Notes under the pieces: generated by a model
What the model was told of the DNA's origin: nothing
The model's database searches: none
What the model saw: the letters and a program-made list of their open reading frames with translations, nothing else
NCBI GenBank assembly: GCA_003586115.2
Contig: QVOM02000025.1
Location: forward strand, 85,997,521 to 86,061,520
Direction: 5' to 3'
DNA: 64,000 nucleotides
Source: Salvator merianae
Taxonomy: Eukaryota; Chordata; Lepidosauria; Squamata; Teiidae
Shown: one piece after another, positions 12,907 through 24,331 of the stretch
How positions within the stretch are numbered: position 1 is the first letter of the stretch
Layout: every line of letters begins with the position of its first letter
Translations under genes and position numbers: made by a program

Positions 12907-13303
12907 GGCCCTTTCTCCATTTACCTGTCATAGATCCTACCCAGATCCTACTAATCTGGATGACAGGGAGGCATGGGCTGGATCAGTGCCATCTACACTG
13001 ACACTGCTGATCCAATGAGGTCACACTCCCATGCTTCCAAAAGCTAGGAACTTTTATTCCTAGCCTTGGGGCCTCTGGGAAGTGCTTTTCAGTGGTGCAC
13101 GCCTCTGCACACCTCCTGTGTTCTGGATCAGGGTCATAGGTTCCTCTGGTAGACCCAATTTAATAGAGTCTACCAGAGATCCAGAATAAGGCCTTTCTTA
13201 ATCTGGATCTCACTCTGACTTGTGCAGACAGAGTGGCCTAGCAGGCTTAGAAGTGAGCTACATGGACCATTAATCCGTATTAAAGATCGGTGCAGAGAGC
13301 CCC
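12907..13303. mobile_element. Probable MITE, GGCCC-type ends
   Basis: Left end GGCCCTTTCTCCATTTACCTG is close to that of the element at 1078. The right end, GGTGCAGAGAGCCCCCC, is a weak reverse complement. The interior holds an imperfect palindrome (GCTAGGAAC..ATTCCTAGC). It is more decayed than its relatives. Confidence 0.5.
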
Positions 13304-13393
13304 CCTATTTTTTCCCCAAGTTTCCCTTTCTATCTCAGTCCAAAAGCCCATTTAAAACCAACAGAAACTTACCTAATGACTTGAAGTAGACTA

Positions 13394-13900
13394 GGGTTGT
13401 TTCCGCACTTACCCTTCACGGAGTGATTCAGTACATGGAATCCATCTCAAGCTAGGGCCAACTGCATGTGGCACAGAACAAGGTCATCTGCATTAAGACA
13501 GCTTGTTCCAGCCCAGGCCACACACCTGCTCCAAAGCTTCCCTCTGAAAGCTCTGACAGCCAGGAACAAAAGTTCCTGGCCTTCAGAGTTCATGGGGAAC
13601 CCTTTCGGTGGTGCACCTTGTTGCTCTGTAAAACCTGAGTACCCTGTGGTATACCAAATCATGGATATGTGCTATCTTCATGTCTCTGTGGTCTGGTATA
13701 CCATCCCCCACTGCCCTGGTAGACTAGTCGATGCTCCATTCTGTGCAAATAAAGCATACTAGGAGGAGGTGTGATCTCCTTTAGACTGCACCAGTGTGCA
13801 GAAGGGAGGCCTGTAGACCAGAGCATGGCCTAAAGTATCTCTAGTCCTCCATACACAAACAGCTTCTCCATATGATCACACTATCCAGTTATCATTCCTG
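13394..13900. mobile_element. Probable MITE, GGGTTGTTTCCGCACTTACC end
   Basis: The left terminus GGGTTGTTTCCGCACTTACC matches the family consensus. The interior palindrome CCAGGAAC..GTTCCTGG and the segment AAAGCATACTAGGAGGAGGTG are shared, in reverse, with the 50-kb copy. The right end is not clear and the coordinate is approximate. Confidence 0.5.
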
Positions 13901-16900
13901 TTCACAAAAAAAATTAAAAAGGAAAGGTGTTCAGCTTGGCAATTCAGAGCTTTGGCCATGGCCTGACAAGGCATTTAATCAGTATATAATCTGTATTCAA
14001 GTCCCACTGACCCAACATGATTTTACTTTTCCGTAGTTTTTCAGGACTAAATTGCCGAAACCAAGACTATTTTGCATTCAGATTAAGGGAGTTGTCAACC
14101 CATTTCAGCCCATTTTAGTTTGCAAACTGAGAACATCCAAGTAGACAATTTGGAAGGGGACCATACTTTGGGAAGGCATGCAGAGGAGGGCTCCCCATCT
14201 CTTCCTGTTCAATAACAGACTTTGTTGTGAGCATTGAGAATGTCACAAGTGGGGTGGGAAGAGAGAACAGTGCCTGGAATATATTGCCTGGTTTCCACCG
14301 TGTTGTCCTCTTTCACATTTTCAGATTGACTTTACTGTTCAAATTTTTTAACAAACGAGAAGATGCAGTGGAAGCTATCCTTCATTTACCTTGGGCAACA
14401 CCCTGTTCTAAAGTTGGCTGCGCACCACAATCCACTCTCAAAATGCACACCTCCTCCTTTGTCTCTCTTCCCTGCAAGAAGGACATAATGTTTCCTCCAT
14501 TTTTCTTTCATTAAAAGACGCCTTTTACGCAAAACCAGCACTTCAACGGCTCCAGGCCATACAGCACAGTACAGCTTTCTTTAAGAATGCCAGGGGGTAG
14601 AGGTGCATGCTGGTTTGTGTACACCTAGGCTGTGCCTGTTTGGGAGTGCAGTGCTCTTATCCCAACAAATAACTCATGCTACTATCAATTTTGCCATCTC
14701 CACCACACAACTACACAGAGAGACAAATGCTCCTGTGAATGTCTCGGGGGAAGGTGAGGCAGAGTTCGTTTGCTGGCCACTAACTTCACTATCACAATAA
14801 CAGACTCCCCCACATGTTTCCCCCTTTTCACTGACCTCTCCCTGCTTGCACGCTACTTTGAAATTGCACAATTGCGCAAAAGTGCAATTATAAAGGAATG
14901 GAAATTGAGATCTGCCCTTTAAGAAGCTTTATTGTGTGGTAGATGTGAAATTGAAGTTCTGCTTGGGTGGATACAGGCTGGAGGGGGAGAAGAAGCAAAC
15001 AGTGAATGACTAGTAACTCTGCCAAGGGAATCCATGTTCTGATGCAGCAGCAGAGAAATACAGAAGGCAGAGTTTGACTTTCCTCCCCCTGTGAAGTCAA
15101 GATTTGAACACTGGGACTTCATCCAATCACTGACCATACAGGGAGGGGAATTTGGTGAGAGGTGGAGACAGAAAGGTACGGTTTCCCCATGCCAAGCATG
15201 GGATAAATGAGAAGTGAGAATGAGCAAGTCCAAATTGAGTCCATGTTATAATGCAAATGTGGGAACAACTGGAATATGTACTCAGTCCTCATTCTCCTTC
15301 AACAGATTAAATTTGCAATGTGGGATTGCACCCTTTGTCTACTGCATGTTCTTCAGAACATACAAGAAAAAAACCAATAGAAGTTGAACATACAAGGAGG
15401 AGGGTTCTTCTTTCTCAAGATCATTAGTTGCCTACAAGGGCAAAGCTTTTTTTTTAGAAAAAAAAAAAAAAAGCTGACTTGTGGCTTAATGGCTTCCTTA
15501 AGCAATTGACTATAATACTGACATGACTTCCTCAAAACATGCAGGGGGGCCTCTCTATTATTCTGCAATATTTGAAAGCTTCAGAAACACAGTGTATCAA
15601 AAAATAAGAAAGTAGTTATGAGATCATAAAGCAGATAATGTTCAACCTGAAAGAGCATGAGGGAAACAAGCTGAGGTATATCCTTGCAAAAAGTAAATAA
15701 AAGAAATGTTTCCTTTGAGAGCAAAGTTGGAACACTAATTTATATGGGTCAGATATAATAAAAGGAGAATCCAACATACAAAGTCTAAAATCAATAAATC
15801 AATGTCAGTTATAACACAACCTAAGATGGTCCAGAGACATACTGAGAAGAATACTGTATAAATTAACAGAGTTATGTCTATTTTCTGTCTATAAAGCAAT
15901 GCTGACATTGCAAGAAGGGAAAAGAAACGTGTATTCCTTTTATAAAGAAAAAGAATACAAGGAAGGAAGACAGACAGATATACTTTCAGACTCACTCTAA
16001 TCCAAATGACAACTGGCCAAGTAAGCATTAAACTTTAAACCTGTAACAAGTTAATTTGGATCGTGCCCACCAACTTTTGCGCGATTGTTCAGAATGTCCC
16101 ACTGATATAAACAGTAACACTTGGGAAAATGTACGATAATCTGGCTACACAAGTCACCCCTTTCACTGCCCATCCCAATCTCAATTTCACTTTTAAATTA
16201 CAGCAAAACAATATAAGCCACATTATTCAATGCAGTCTTCTCATGTGGCTCTTTCTTGGGAGTAAGCATTATTGGGCAGAATGATACTTACTCTGCATAG
16301 ACAAGGTCAATAAAACAAATGAGAGATTCAATAAATGTTTGGCTTAAACTATGGCTGTGAAGAAATACAAAATATCAATGCATACCCAAGAATGTCATCT
16401 CTCCTCTAAGAGTCATAGTACAGTCCAGCACAGTTTAAATGACATTCAACAGCAAATTGCTCTGAGCTTCTTTACAGAAATATAGCCACTGTTCATTAGA
16501 ACAGCACCAAAAAAGTGTGAGGAAATCATGCATATGATAAATAAATATTTTCAGTGAAGGTAAAAATTCAGCTGCAAAGTCAAGCTCATTTCTAACATTT
16601 AAGGATGTAATGGAAACTGTTGGTTTTTCAAAAATGTGCCTTTAAAGAGGGATGGAAGCAATAGAAGAGTTTCATCAAGCTATGGTGACTCACTCCTTTC
16701 TTATGTCCTTTCTTTGCTATAATTTCTCCCCCAAATTGTTCTGAAGGTTGTAGCCATGGAGAGGCATGGTCAGGGAGGCTGTTCCAGCTTCTGTGGACAT
16801 CTGGTCATAAACTGAGAAATTCCAAGAATCTGTGGCAGCACCTCTGCCAGCTTCTCCTCTCAGTAGTTTTGCTTTTGCGCAAAAAGATCCCATTCGTCTT

Positions 16901-16942
16901 TAAAGCATTTTTGCTGCACTGTGCTCATGGGAGGAAAAAGTA
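13901..16942. other. Long intronic stretch, mostly unassigned
   Basis: I find no gene. At 15440-15475 a run of T followed by a run of A forms a small AT hairpin. The moderately GC-rich parts at 14500-15230 could be old repeats. The sequence at 15600-16900 looks unique. Confidence 0.45.
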
Positions 16943-17073
16943 GGACTCTTTCTGCACTGGGTCTTATTCCAGATTATATCCCAGAATAAGGGCTTGCCAT
17001 CCGCACTAGCATGCAGATGGCAGGACCCTATTCCAGGATATAATCTGGAATAAGACCCAGTACAGAAAGGACC
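16943..17073. mobile_element. Palindromic MITE, GGACC-type ends
   Basis: GGACTCTTTCTGCACTGGGT at the left pairs with ACCCAGTACAGAAAGGACC at the right. The arms continue through TCTTATTCCAGATTATATCC, so nearly the whole 131 bp folds on itself. Copies or pieces occur at 59832 and 61137. Confidence 0.82.
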
Positions 17074-18026
17074 TAAGACAGAATGTGTTTTTTGAGAGAG
17101 AGGATTCTCCATGCCTCAAAGTTTGAAAGGTTAGAAATAACCTTCTCATTATGACAAGTGAACGTGTAATATAAGATGGGAAGAGGCCCCTAAAAATTCA
17201 GAGTTACAATGGAAAGTTCAGGAGCTTGGAAAGAAATCAGAGGGAATTTAAGATGAAATTGTGCATCAATTGACTACATTAATTTAAAGCAGTAGATAAA
17301 ACATTCATGAATGCAGCTTTGGTCTTTACCTGTCCTTTAACAACAAACACTTAACTTACTATTTATTGTGCGGGATACAGTTCTACGTTCTTGAGAAAGG
17401 TAAATCCAACCTATCTTAATCACCTCTAAGATCCCATACAGTGCCTGCTCATTAATCACAAGTGTTTCATATCATTCTGGAACAGGGAATTTAATGCCTT
17501 TCACAATCGCCATTTTCTGAGAGCTGAAAGATAATTAATGGATTTGGAGAAGGCCTGAGAGGACTAACAATAGTGTATTTGCATAGAGTGACATTTAGCA
17601 CGCAATATTTCACAGAACAGGAGCTGGCAAACCTGAATAGCAATTGGAACTGATAGCAAATACTTAAACCCTGTTATGCATATTTCCCTCTGTAAAATAT
17701 GATAAATTGTTGTGTCTATATCAGTACAGGTCCTGACGATTATGCAGCTAAATTTAATAAGCTCTCTACTGCAATATTCAGGATTTTCTAACAGTTCAAA
17801 TGAAAAGTCTGAAGAAAAGTGAGTTAAGAATCCTTAATACAAGTATGCTTATAGATCTTGAAGTTCTGTTTAGTGAAAGAAACAGTAAATACAATAAAAC
17901 TAAGATGCATTGGTGTGCATATGAAGCTCTCAGAATTTTCAGCTCAAGAAAACATCATTACCATGCTGCATTAGGAACTGGGAGACCAGTGAAGAAATTT
18001 GCTCTTGACCAAGTTGGAACTGTCTT
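17074..18026. other. Unique-looking sequence, possible conserved non-coding element
   Basis: No repeats are visible. About 17240-17770 has even composition and several homeodomain- and POU-like words (ATTAATCA, TAATTAATGG, TTATGCATATT), as in many vertebrate intronic enhancers. This is an impression that needs cross-species alignment. The frame at 17800-18066 shows no domain. Confidence 0.3.
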
Positions 18027-18524
18027 GGACGTTTTCACACTTACAAGAGTAGAACATTCTAATTAGCAGGGATCGGGCCAGCCAGGATCAGGTACGGTGA
18101 TGAGTATTCACACTTGTCAGCAATGGAACAGTTTGCAAATTGACCAGTGGGGGGAGCAGTGAGTGGGGGGAACACAAGTTAGATAGCTGTGTTTGGAACC
18201 CAGAGGAGCTGTGTTTGGACTTATATCCGAAATGGCAGTCAGGGTCCAGACCCCAAGGTCTGAACCAGGATGCAAACTGCCTCGACTGCACCTGCACGGC
18301 CCCACCACCATTTCAAACCTGGAAGTGGTATGAACATACGTTTCCTGATCTGCACCTGTAGTCAGCTTAGAGACTACAATTTAGTTGACCATAGCTGGTA
18401 GGCTTCAGGTGAGTATCAGGTGGGCTTCAGTAGATTTCTGGTCATCTGGGGCTGTTTGCAAGTGCAAATGCTGCATTCCAGCGAGCATCCTGGAATATTC
18501 CTCTAGCTAAGTGTGAACGTGCCC
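18027..18524. mobile_element. MITE, GGACGTTTTCACACTTAC end
   Basis: The left end GGACGTTTTCACACTTAC pairs with CTAAGTGTGAACGTGCCC. The interior (ACATTCTAATTAGCAGGG, GCCAGGATCAGGTACGG, TGCAAGTGCAAATGCTGCA) is the inverse of the elements at 20758 and 51048, so this copy lies in the opposite orientation. Confidence 0.8.
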
Positions 18525-19127
18525 TAGTCACCTTTGGCCTACCAGAGACCATGGTGTGACTTCTCCTAACTTCACATCAAGCTGCTCTATGCCCAACTCA
18601 GTGGTTATTAAAACTAAGAAGAAAAAGGGAGAACTGCATAATTTTAGGACTGTTTATCAAAGTAATAGACACAATAAAGCATATTCCTTCTTCTGAAATT
18701 AAAACAAACAGTTGATCACCCCGCCATACAAACAGTGATTTTGCTATTCTTCACTGCAGAAAGCTGTAATGGTAGATTTAAGTGGGAAATGTTCCTTGCA
18801 TAATCAGAGTGCTTTTCCTTTTCTTGTGACAAATAAGCTTTTCTGGAGGCAAACCAAATGAAACAAATGTCTACAATAATGATTTCAAGAGGTACATTTA
18901 CAAAGAGCATCTCATATTGTACAATTTTCAAGGCAGTTTGAGAAGTCAGTCTAAGATAAGGTGATACCATCTTAAAAGCAATTTTGAATTGAGTCATTGT
19001 GGCATACTTGTACAAAAATTGAACAGTACTTGCACAATACATCAATAACACACAGCCAGTGTTCAGTATAAGCAGAGTTACTGGAATTGTTACTATCAAG
19101 CCTATACCCTCAGTTGTTAATACATGC
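18525..19127 (-). other. CTNNA2 intron immediately downstream of the exon
   Basis: AT-rich sequence on the donor side of the exon. A minus-strand frame of 127 codons at 18716-19099 gives a hydrophobic, domain-free product and is not considered coding. Confidence 0.6.
19126..19127 (-). promoter_or_regulatory. Putative GC splice donor of the CTNNA2 exon
   Basis: On the minus strand the junction reads CAAG then GCATGTATT. GC donors are about one percent of vertebrate introns and usually have a strong AG before the cut, as here. There is no GT at the position where the family splices. An assembly or base error is the main alternative. Confidence 0.7.
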
Positions 19128-19323
19128 CTTGCTTACGGACATCTTCCACAGCAGCCACAAGTTCATCTTTTAGGTCCTGGCTCTCCTTCGCAATCTGTTC
19201 CCCTTTTTCCAGAAAGTTCTGAGTAGCTTGTTCAACTGAAGCAGCCAATACATGAGCCTTCTTGGACCTTCCTTTCTTCTTACCAGATGGACCTTTGTTG
19301 CTTGTGTTAACGAGGGTCGTCAC
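19128..19323 (-). CDS. CTNNA2: CTNNA2 (alpha-N-catenin) internal coding exon
   Basis: Minus-strand exon of 196 bp, 65 codons plus one base. It encodes about residues 35-100 of alpha-N-catenin, part of the N-terminal vinculin-homology region that binds beta-catenin and links cadherin junctions to actin in neurons. Paralogue-specific residues (NTSNKGPSGKKKGRSKK, EQATQNFLEKGEQ, ESQDLK) fit CTNNA2 rather than CTNNA1. One conservative change, Glu to Asp in DLKDELVAAVEDV, is seen against the human protein as I remember it. The exon starts right after an acceptor with a pyrimidine tract (TTCCTTTTCCTTTTAATAG, then GTGACG). The reading frame ends with KQ plus one base, where the family has a phase-1 intron. 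The next bases are GCATGT, so the donor appears to be GC rather than GT. Neighbouring exons are not in the window. The exon is intact, with no stop or frameshift. Confidence 0.95.
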
Positions 19324-19343
19324 CTATTAAAAGGAAAAGGAAT
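19324..19343 (-). promoter_or_regulatory. Splice acceptor and pyrimidine tract
   Basis: On the minus strand, TTCCTTTTCCTTTTAATAG precedes the first exon base. It is a canonical AG acceptor. Confidence 0.85.
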
Positions 19344-19437
19344 TCTTAAAGTACAGTTTTTCTTTATGCACAGTTGTTCTACATAGACAGAGGATAGAAT
19401 ATTTCCTAATATGCTGGTTTTGTACACTTTAAAGTTG

Positions 19438-19556
19438 CATCCAGACGTCGCTTAGTTATCCCTCTACATTTGGCGGAATAAAGCATGGATATTCCAGAAT
19501 ATCTATGCTTTATTCTGGAATATCCAAATATAGCAGAATAAGAAAGCAATGTCTGG
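19438..19556. mobile_element. Small palindromic MITE, ATCCAGAC ends
   Basis: GCATCCAGACGTCGCTTA at the left pairs with AAGAAAGCAATGTCTGGAT at the right. An inner palindrome (GGAATAAAGCAT..ATGCTTTATTC) makes most of the 119 bp self-complementary. It lies about 115 bp upstream of the CTNNA2 exon. The termini differ from the GGGCC family. Confidence 0.7.
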
Positions 19557-20246
19557 ATAAAACAAAAGGCACATTAATGAATAGTTCTGTCTCCAATCCA
19601 CCTTCAAAAGTTCAAAAAGTTCTGCCATCACCTCTTCCCTTTCACCCAATGTTTTCTATATTAACTATTCTATGCTATAAGCTCCTGTAGGTGATCTTCA
19701 CCCACCAGACACAAAGATGTCACACATACCAATAGTATCCAACATATTTTTTTTAAGTACCAGAATCCAATGTGAACAAGTTGACTTGAAAGTGAACAAG
19801 TCAATCATTTTACATATATAGACCATCTAAAATATGCAGAGTACTAGCCAAAGTACATGATCACAGCAAAGTAATTTGATCACAGCAAATCACCACTAAC
19901 ATTCCCTCTTCTTCCATTCTCCTAGAAGAATAAAAACAGAACAAAAAACAATCAAATCCAAGTTCCTGGGAAAGTTTTCACTGCTTTTATATTTCAAATC
20001 TGCTATGAAAATGTCCTCTTTCAAAGGAAAAGACAGAGACTTTTAGCGGAATGCTTCAATTTTAGAAACATAGAGATATAGATATAGATGGTATAGATGC
20101 ATATATATGGTAGGTTTCATTCACACAACTTTCTGCTTTATTTGCTTTTCAAAAGAAATACCATGACAGGGTACAAAAGAGAAAGAGTTAAGTAGCAAGG
20201 CACTTGGATGACTGCTGCTACAAGATTCAAATAAGTACCTATTTTT
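19557..20246. other. Intronic sequence, nothing recognised
   Basis: AT-rich, with short ATAGATATAGAT-type simple sequence near 20070-20110. Confidence 0.5.
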
Positions 20247-20408
20247 CAGCAGCGGCCCGTGACTTTAAAGGTGGGTGTTCACACCCCACACAAAGTGTGC
20301 CATGCTGCATCAGTACGGAGGCCTGAAAGACCGGAGGCCCCGCGAACAGCCATGGCGCGCTTTGTACGGGGCGCGAACACCCACCCTTAAAGTCATGGGC
20401 TGTCGCTG
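20247..20408. mobile_element. CAGCGG fold-back hAT MITE, copy 3
   Basis: CAGCAGCGGCCCGTGACTTT pairs with AAAGTCATGGGCTGTCGCTG. The flanking octamers CTATTTTT and CTATTTTG match at 7 of 8. One arm is partly deleted relative to copies 2 and 9. Confidence 0.88.
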
Positions 20409-20757
20409 CTATTTTGAATGTTAACCTTGAAGTTATTATCAGTTTCACTCACCTGTGCACAATTCATTATCAACTGAACTGCCTAGGAGTAATGACAAAA
20501 GGTGTCATATAGGTGAGCTCAAGCTTTCGTGACTTAATGGACAAATCTATGAATTTTTCTTGGCACAGATACAAGTGCCATTTGTCATTATCCTCAGCAA
20601 TATACTTCAGAGTATATTCTTGCCAGTGTAGCTTTCAGCACCTGGAACACCACGCTGGTTTCCCATGTAAGTGCATGACAAGCCCAACCTCGCTTAGCAA
20701 AAGGCAGCTGAAATGCCTGCTCATTTAATACCAAGTTGGTACTCATTGGGCCTATTC
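20409..20757. other. Short intronic spacer
   Basis: Nothing recognised between the two MITEs. Confidence 0.5.
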
Positions 20758-21242
20758 GCACTTAGAAAATGGAACATTCCAGGACAGTTGCTAGTACAGA
20801 GCATTCGCACCTGCAAACATCCCCAGCTGACTTGAAACCTACCAAAGCCCACCTGATGCTCACTGAAGCCGAATAGTGCTGGTCAAGAAAATTGTAGTCT
20901 GGAAGCTGACTTGCATGATCAGATGCAGATGAGGAAAGATGTGTTTGCACCACTTCTAGTGTGGAATGGCGACACGGTGGGGACTGCATGGCCGCGCAGG
21001 CACTGTCAGACAGTTCTGACCCAAGTTCAGACTTTGGGGTTCAGATCCTGGCAGACATTTTGGACCCAAGTCCGGCCCCAACTCCCTAACTAGTGCATTC
21101 CCATTCACACTGCTCCCCCTGCTGGTCAGCTCGCAAACTGTTCCATTGCTGACAAATGTGAATACTCCTTACTGTACCTGATCCTAGCTGGCCCGAACCC
21201 TGCTAATTAGAATGTTACACTGTCCTGTGTGTGAACAGGCCC
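20758..21242. mobile_element. MITE, GGGCCTATTCGCACTTAG end
   Basis: The left end GGGCCTATTCGCACTTAG pairs with GTGTGTGAACAGGCCC. The order of internal blocks matches the copy at 51048 in the same orientation and 18027 in reverse. Shared words include GAACATTCCAGGACA and CTGCTAATTAGAATGTT. No 8-bp flanking duplication is visible. Confidence 0.85.
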
Positions 21243-22296
21243 AAAGTGCTGGGTTGTCAGAGTTTTCTTAACTAAATTTTCTAACTGCAGGCATTTTGCT
21301 ACCCAATAAGGTTGGTGACAGGCTATATAGCAGTCTATTCTTTGCTCGCTGCATATTATTTACTAGTGCGTGTGGTCTACAAAAACATAAGAACCATTAC
21401 ACTCAAGGTGTTACCTGTTTGGAAAACTAAACACCTGGAGATGGAATATTCAACTAAAAGAACCGTGACAATGCAGCCCCCTAGCTCTGAACAACAGATA
21501 TTCTCCACTTGTTACCCACTTTCAAACTGTCTCATGTACATGTCTACTTCAACTACCTTTCAGCTTTAAAAACATCATTCTTTTCCTACTGAACAATAAT
21601 GCAGTATGAATAATTTTAGAACACCCAACAAGAAAACTTCTAAGAAAAAAACTGTTTCATATGCACAAAATCACTCTAAATGACAACAGTACCACTGCTG
21701 TAATTTTCTTCTCAGTCTTGAATAGGAGCCACACGATACCACATTCACCCTTTCCTATCATTTCTGGGTATTCATCTCAACAAAAAGAAGATACTTGAAT
21801 AAATAATATATTCTAACTATCCAAAAATGTTCCTGGATACCATTGTTTTCATAATTGTACCATTTTCTCCAAAGTTAAGGATACTACATACCCTGACTTA
21901 ATGATTTGTAATGTGACATGCTTTTATAGTAATGACGCAACCAAGGACAGTAGAATGTACCATATTTCTACCTTGCATGTACAAAATTCCCTCCTTTTAA
22001 GATTTATTATACGCATACACATGTAAACCAAAGGATGCAGGGTGTCTAAAAGTGAGTAATGGCAAATTAAAGGTAATTTGAAAGTCTGGTTGCTTCCCCT
22101 TAATTTTACTGCTTTTGCACGTGCATCTGCCTAGCACTTTCTCACTTCTGTTTTGAAGTGTGCCTGAGGCTGGTGAGAGTCGTAGTTCAGAAACAGTTTG
22201 GGCACCCCTACTATTGAGAATAAATTACTGCAATTTTCCTCCCATGTTTCTATTATACTAAACTGGTATCCCCCATATGACAGTACGTCATACACA
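21243..22296. other. AT-rich intronic sequence, nothing recognised
   Basis: No ORF with a domain and no repeat family that I can name. Confidence 0.5.
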
Positions 22297-22692
22297 GGGT
22301 CTTTTCACACTTTCCATCATGGAATGTTCTCAAGACTGAGGGTTCCACCGTGAGGGTTAAAACATCCCGGAAATGGGCTTCCAAAACTCGCAGTGCAAAT
22401 GCTGATGGCCCACACCATGACAGAGCTTGGGAAACTTCCATCCACTGCCATGGCAACTGGGGACATGGTGCAACTGTGCAGCATTCACACTCAGAAAAGA
22501 GTGTGAACACTAGGTACTGGGAGTAGTCCAGTTGATCCTAGTACAGCAGTGGAGCAGGAGGTTGCGCTCCACAACTAGTAGCAATCAGGAGCAGCTGCAG
22601 CTTGCTTCCAATTGCGAGGGCGTTCTCACCATGCTAACGCACTTCCCTAGTGAGCGTGCAGTCGGTCACTAGTGAAAAGTGCAAAAAGGCCC
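22297..22692. mobile_element. MITE, GGGTCTTTTCACACTTTCC end
   Basis: GGGTCTTTTCACACTTTCC pairs with GAAAAGTGCAAAAAGGCCC. The interior (CCATGGCAACTGGGGACATG, GGAATGTTCTCA) is shared with the elements at 52312 and 54545. Confidence 0.8.
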
Positions 22693-23635
22693 AACGATAA
22701 AGGATACTGGAAAGCAAGCACTAAAAGGTAAAATATTACTAAGAACAGTAACTCGGTGACTGAAAATTACAGATGGTTTACTGATTTACACAACAGTAAA
22801 TGAGAAGCCCTAACCAGTAACTGAAAGAAAGAAAAGCAGTTTCTGGCAGCTTTCAAACAATGAACCGAAAGCAGCTTAACATGCTAAACTGAGAACAAAT
22901 GATGCACAAAAGCAGTTCAATATTCAAACCTGATTCATTTCACTCAGCTATAATTGAGGAAAGGGATAGAACACAGACTAGTACAGTATAGAGTCACATG
23001 TAAGCTAATTTTGCTTACCAAAACAGCAACAAAAATTTCACTGCTGTCACTCCCCAGAAAATAAAAGAAATCCACAGCAGAGTTAGAACTATCTCGGTTC
23101 TAGTAAACCACACCTAGAGCTATGAAAGAAAAACCAATGTGCCATCTGCCTGGTGATAAGAATGCATCCTTTATGCTTGGTTGTATATCTAGATAATTTG
23201 GAAATCAACTGCGATTATGATGATTCTTTCTTCTGATAAATATCTCTGATTTTGTGAGAATAATGTCTCTGTTCTGTATGAATCTCAAAATGCTCTACAG
23301 TCTTTTCTGCTTCTGTAAATCATACCAAACTTATGGTAAAAAGTTGCATGTTTTTCAAAGGTAGCCCTGGAATAGTAAAAATAATGCAAATCAAATAGAG
23401 TATAGATTTGCATTTACAAAACAAAATGCCAGTAAAAGTTTTATTTTCTGATGGAAATGCAATGCTATCAGTCACTTTACAGTTGCACTAGATGTATAAT
23501 ATTGCTCAGATCATGAAGATCAAATATGATCATGCGATGTGGTTATACTAGTCAGGTAAAAGCAAATTGTGGGAAAAAATGTCTCATGCTTAATAATGAG
23601 ATTATGAAGATAAAGGCAGTATTAGAGCATCTAAC
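22693..23635. other. AT-rich intronic sequence, nothing recognised
   Basis: No features supported. Confidence 0.5.
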
Positions 23636-24331
23636 TAGCGGTGTGCACGAAGGCACTTTCCCCTCTTCGCTTCGCAGTTCTGCGAAACAAGGGAGCTTCG
23701 TTTTCGCGGCAAAAATCTTTGCAGTGACCGACCAATTGGAAACGGAGACAAATCAGGGCAAAGGGAAGACCTTCACCACGAAAGTCTTCCCTTCGCCTTG
23801 ATTTGTCTCCATTTCCGATCGCTCTCTCATTCCCCCTAGCCTGTCAGTCGTGTGCGCACACTGACAGACTAGGGGGAATAAGAGAGACCGTGACCGGAAA
23901 GAGAGAAATCAAGGCAAAGGTCTTCCCTTCGCCTTGATTTCTCTCTTTCCGGTTGCACAGCGCTCTCTCATCCCCCCCCCAGTCTGTCAGTGTGCGTGCT
24001 GACAGACTGGGGGGGCAATGAGAGACAGTGATCGGAAACGGAGAAAAATCAATGCCGAATCCGATCGCTAAAGTTAAGTGCTGCCTGTCATAGAGGCAGC
24101 ACTACTTTAGCGATCGGATTCAGCATTGATTTTCTGACGTTTCCGATCAGTCTTTTAGGCTGCGTGAAGCTTCTACGCTCTGATGCAGGAGCTTCTCATG
24201 GCCAAAAAGAGGGAGCTCGCGGCAAATGGCGAAGGTCTCGAAGGTCGCCGGGACCTTCGCCATTCGCATTCGCAAGCCCCTTTTGTCTTCACATGAAATT
24301 CGAAGTGCATGAAGCTTCGTGCACATCCCTA
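23636..24331. mobile_element. hAT-like element made of six successive hairpins
   Basis: The termini TAGCGGTGTGCACGAAG and CTTCGTGCACATCCCTA are inverted repeats (17 bp, two mismatches). They are flanked by CATCTAAC and CATCTATC, an 8-bp target duplication with one mismatch, as in hAT elements. The interior is GC-rich and consists of hairpins at about 23738-23816, 23822-23886, 23894-23952, 23963-24025, 24030-24148 and 24225-24264. Hairpins 1 and 3 are related, and so are 2 and 4, so a two-hairpin unit was duplicated in tandem. There is no transposase. The small frames inside are side effects of the palindromes. Confidence 0.88.

Noticed and set aside
18716..19099. 127-codon minus-strand frame next to the CTNNA2 exon
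   Set aside because: Hydrophobic, domain-free product, lies wholly in the intron after the donor and has no coding signature.
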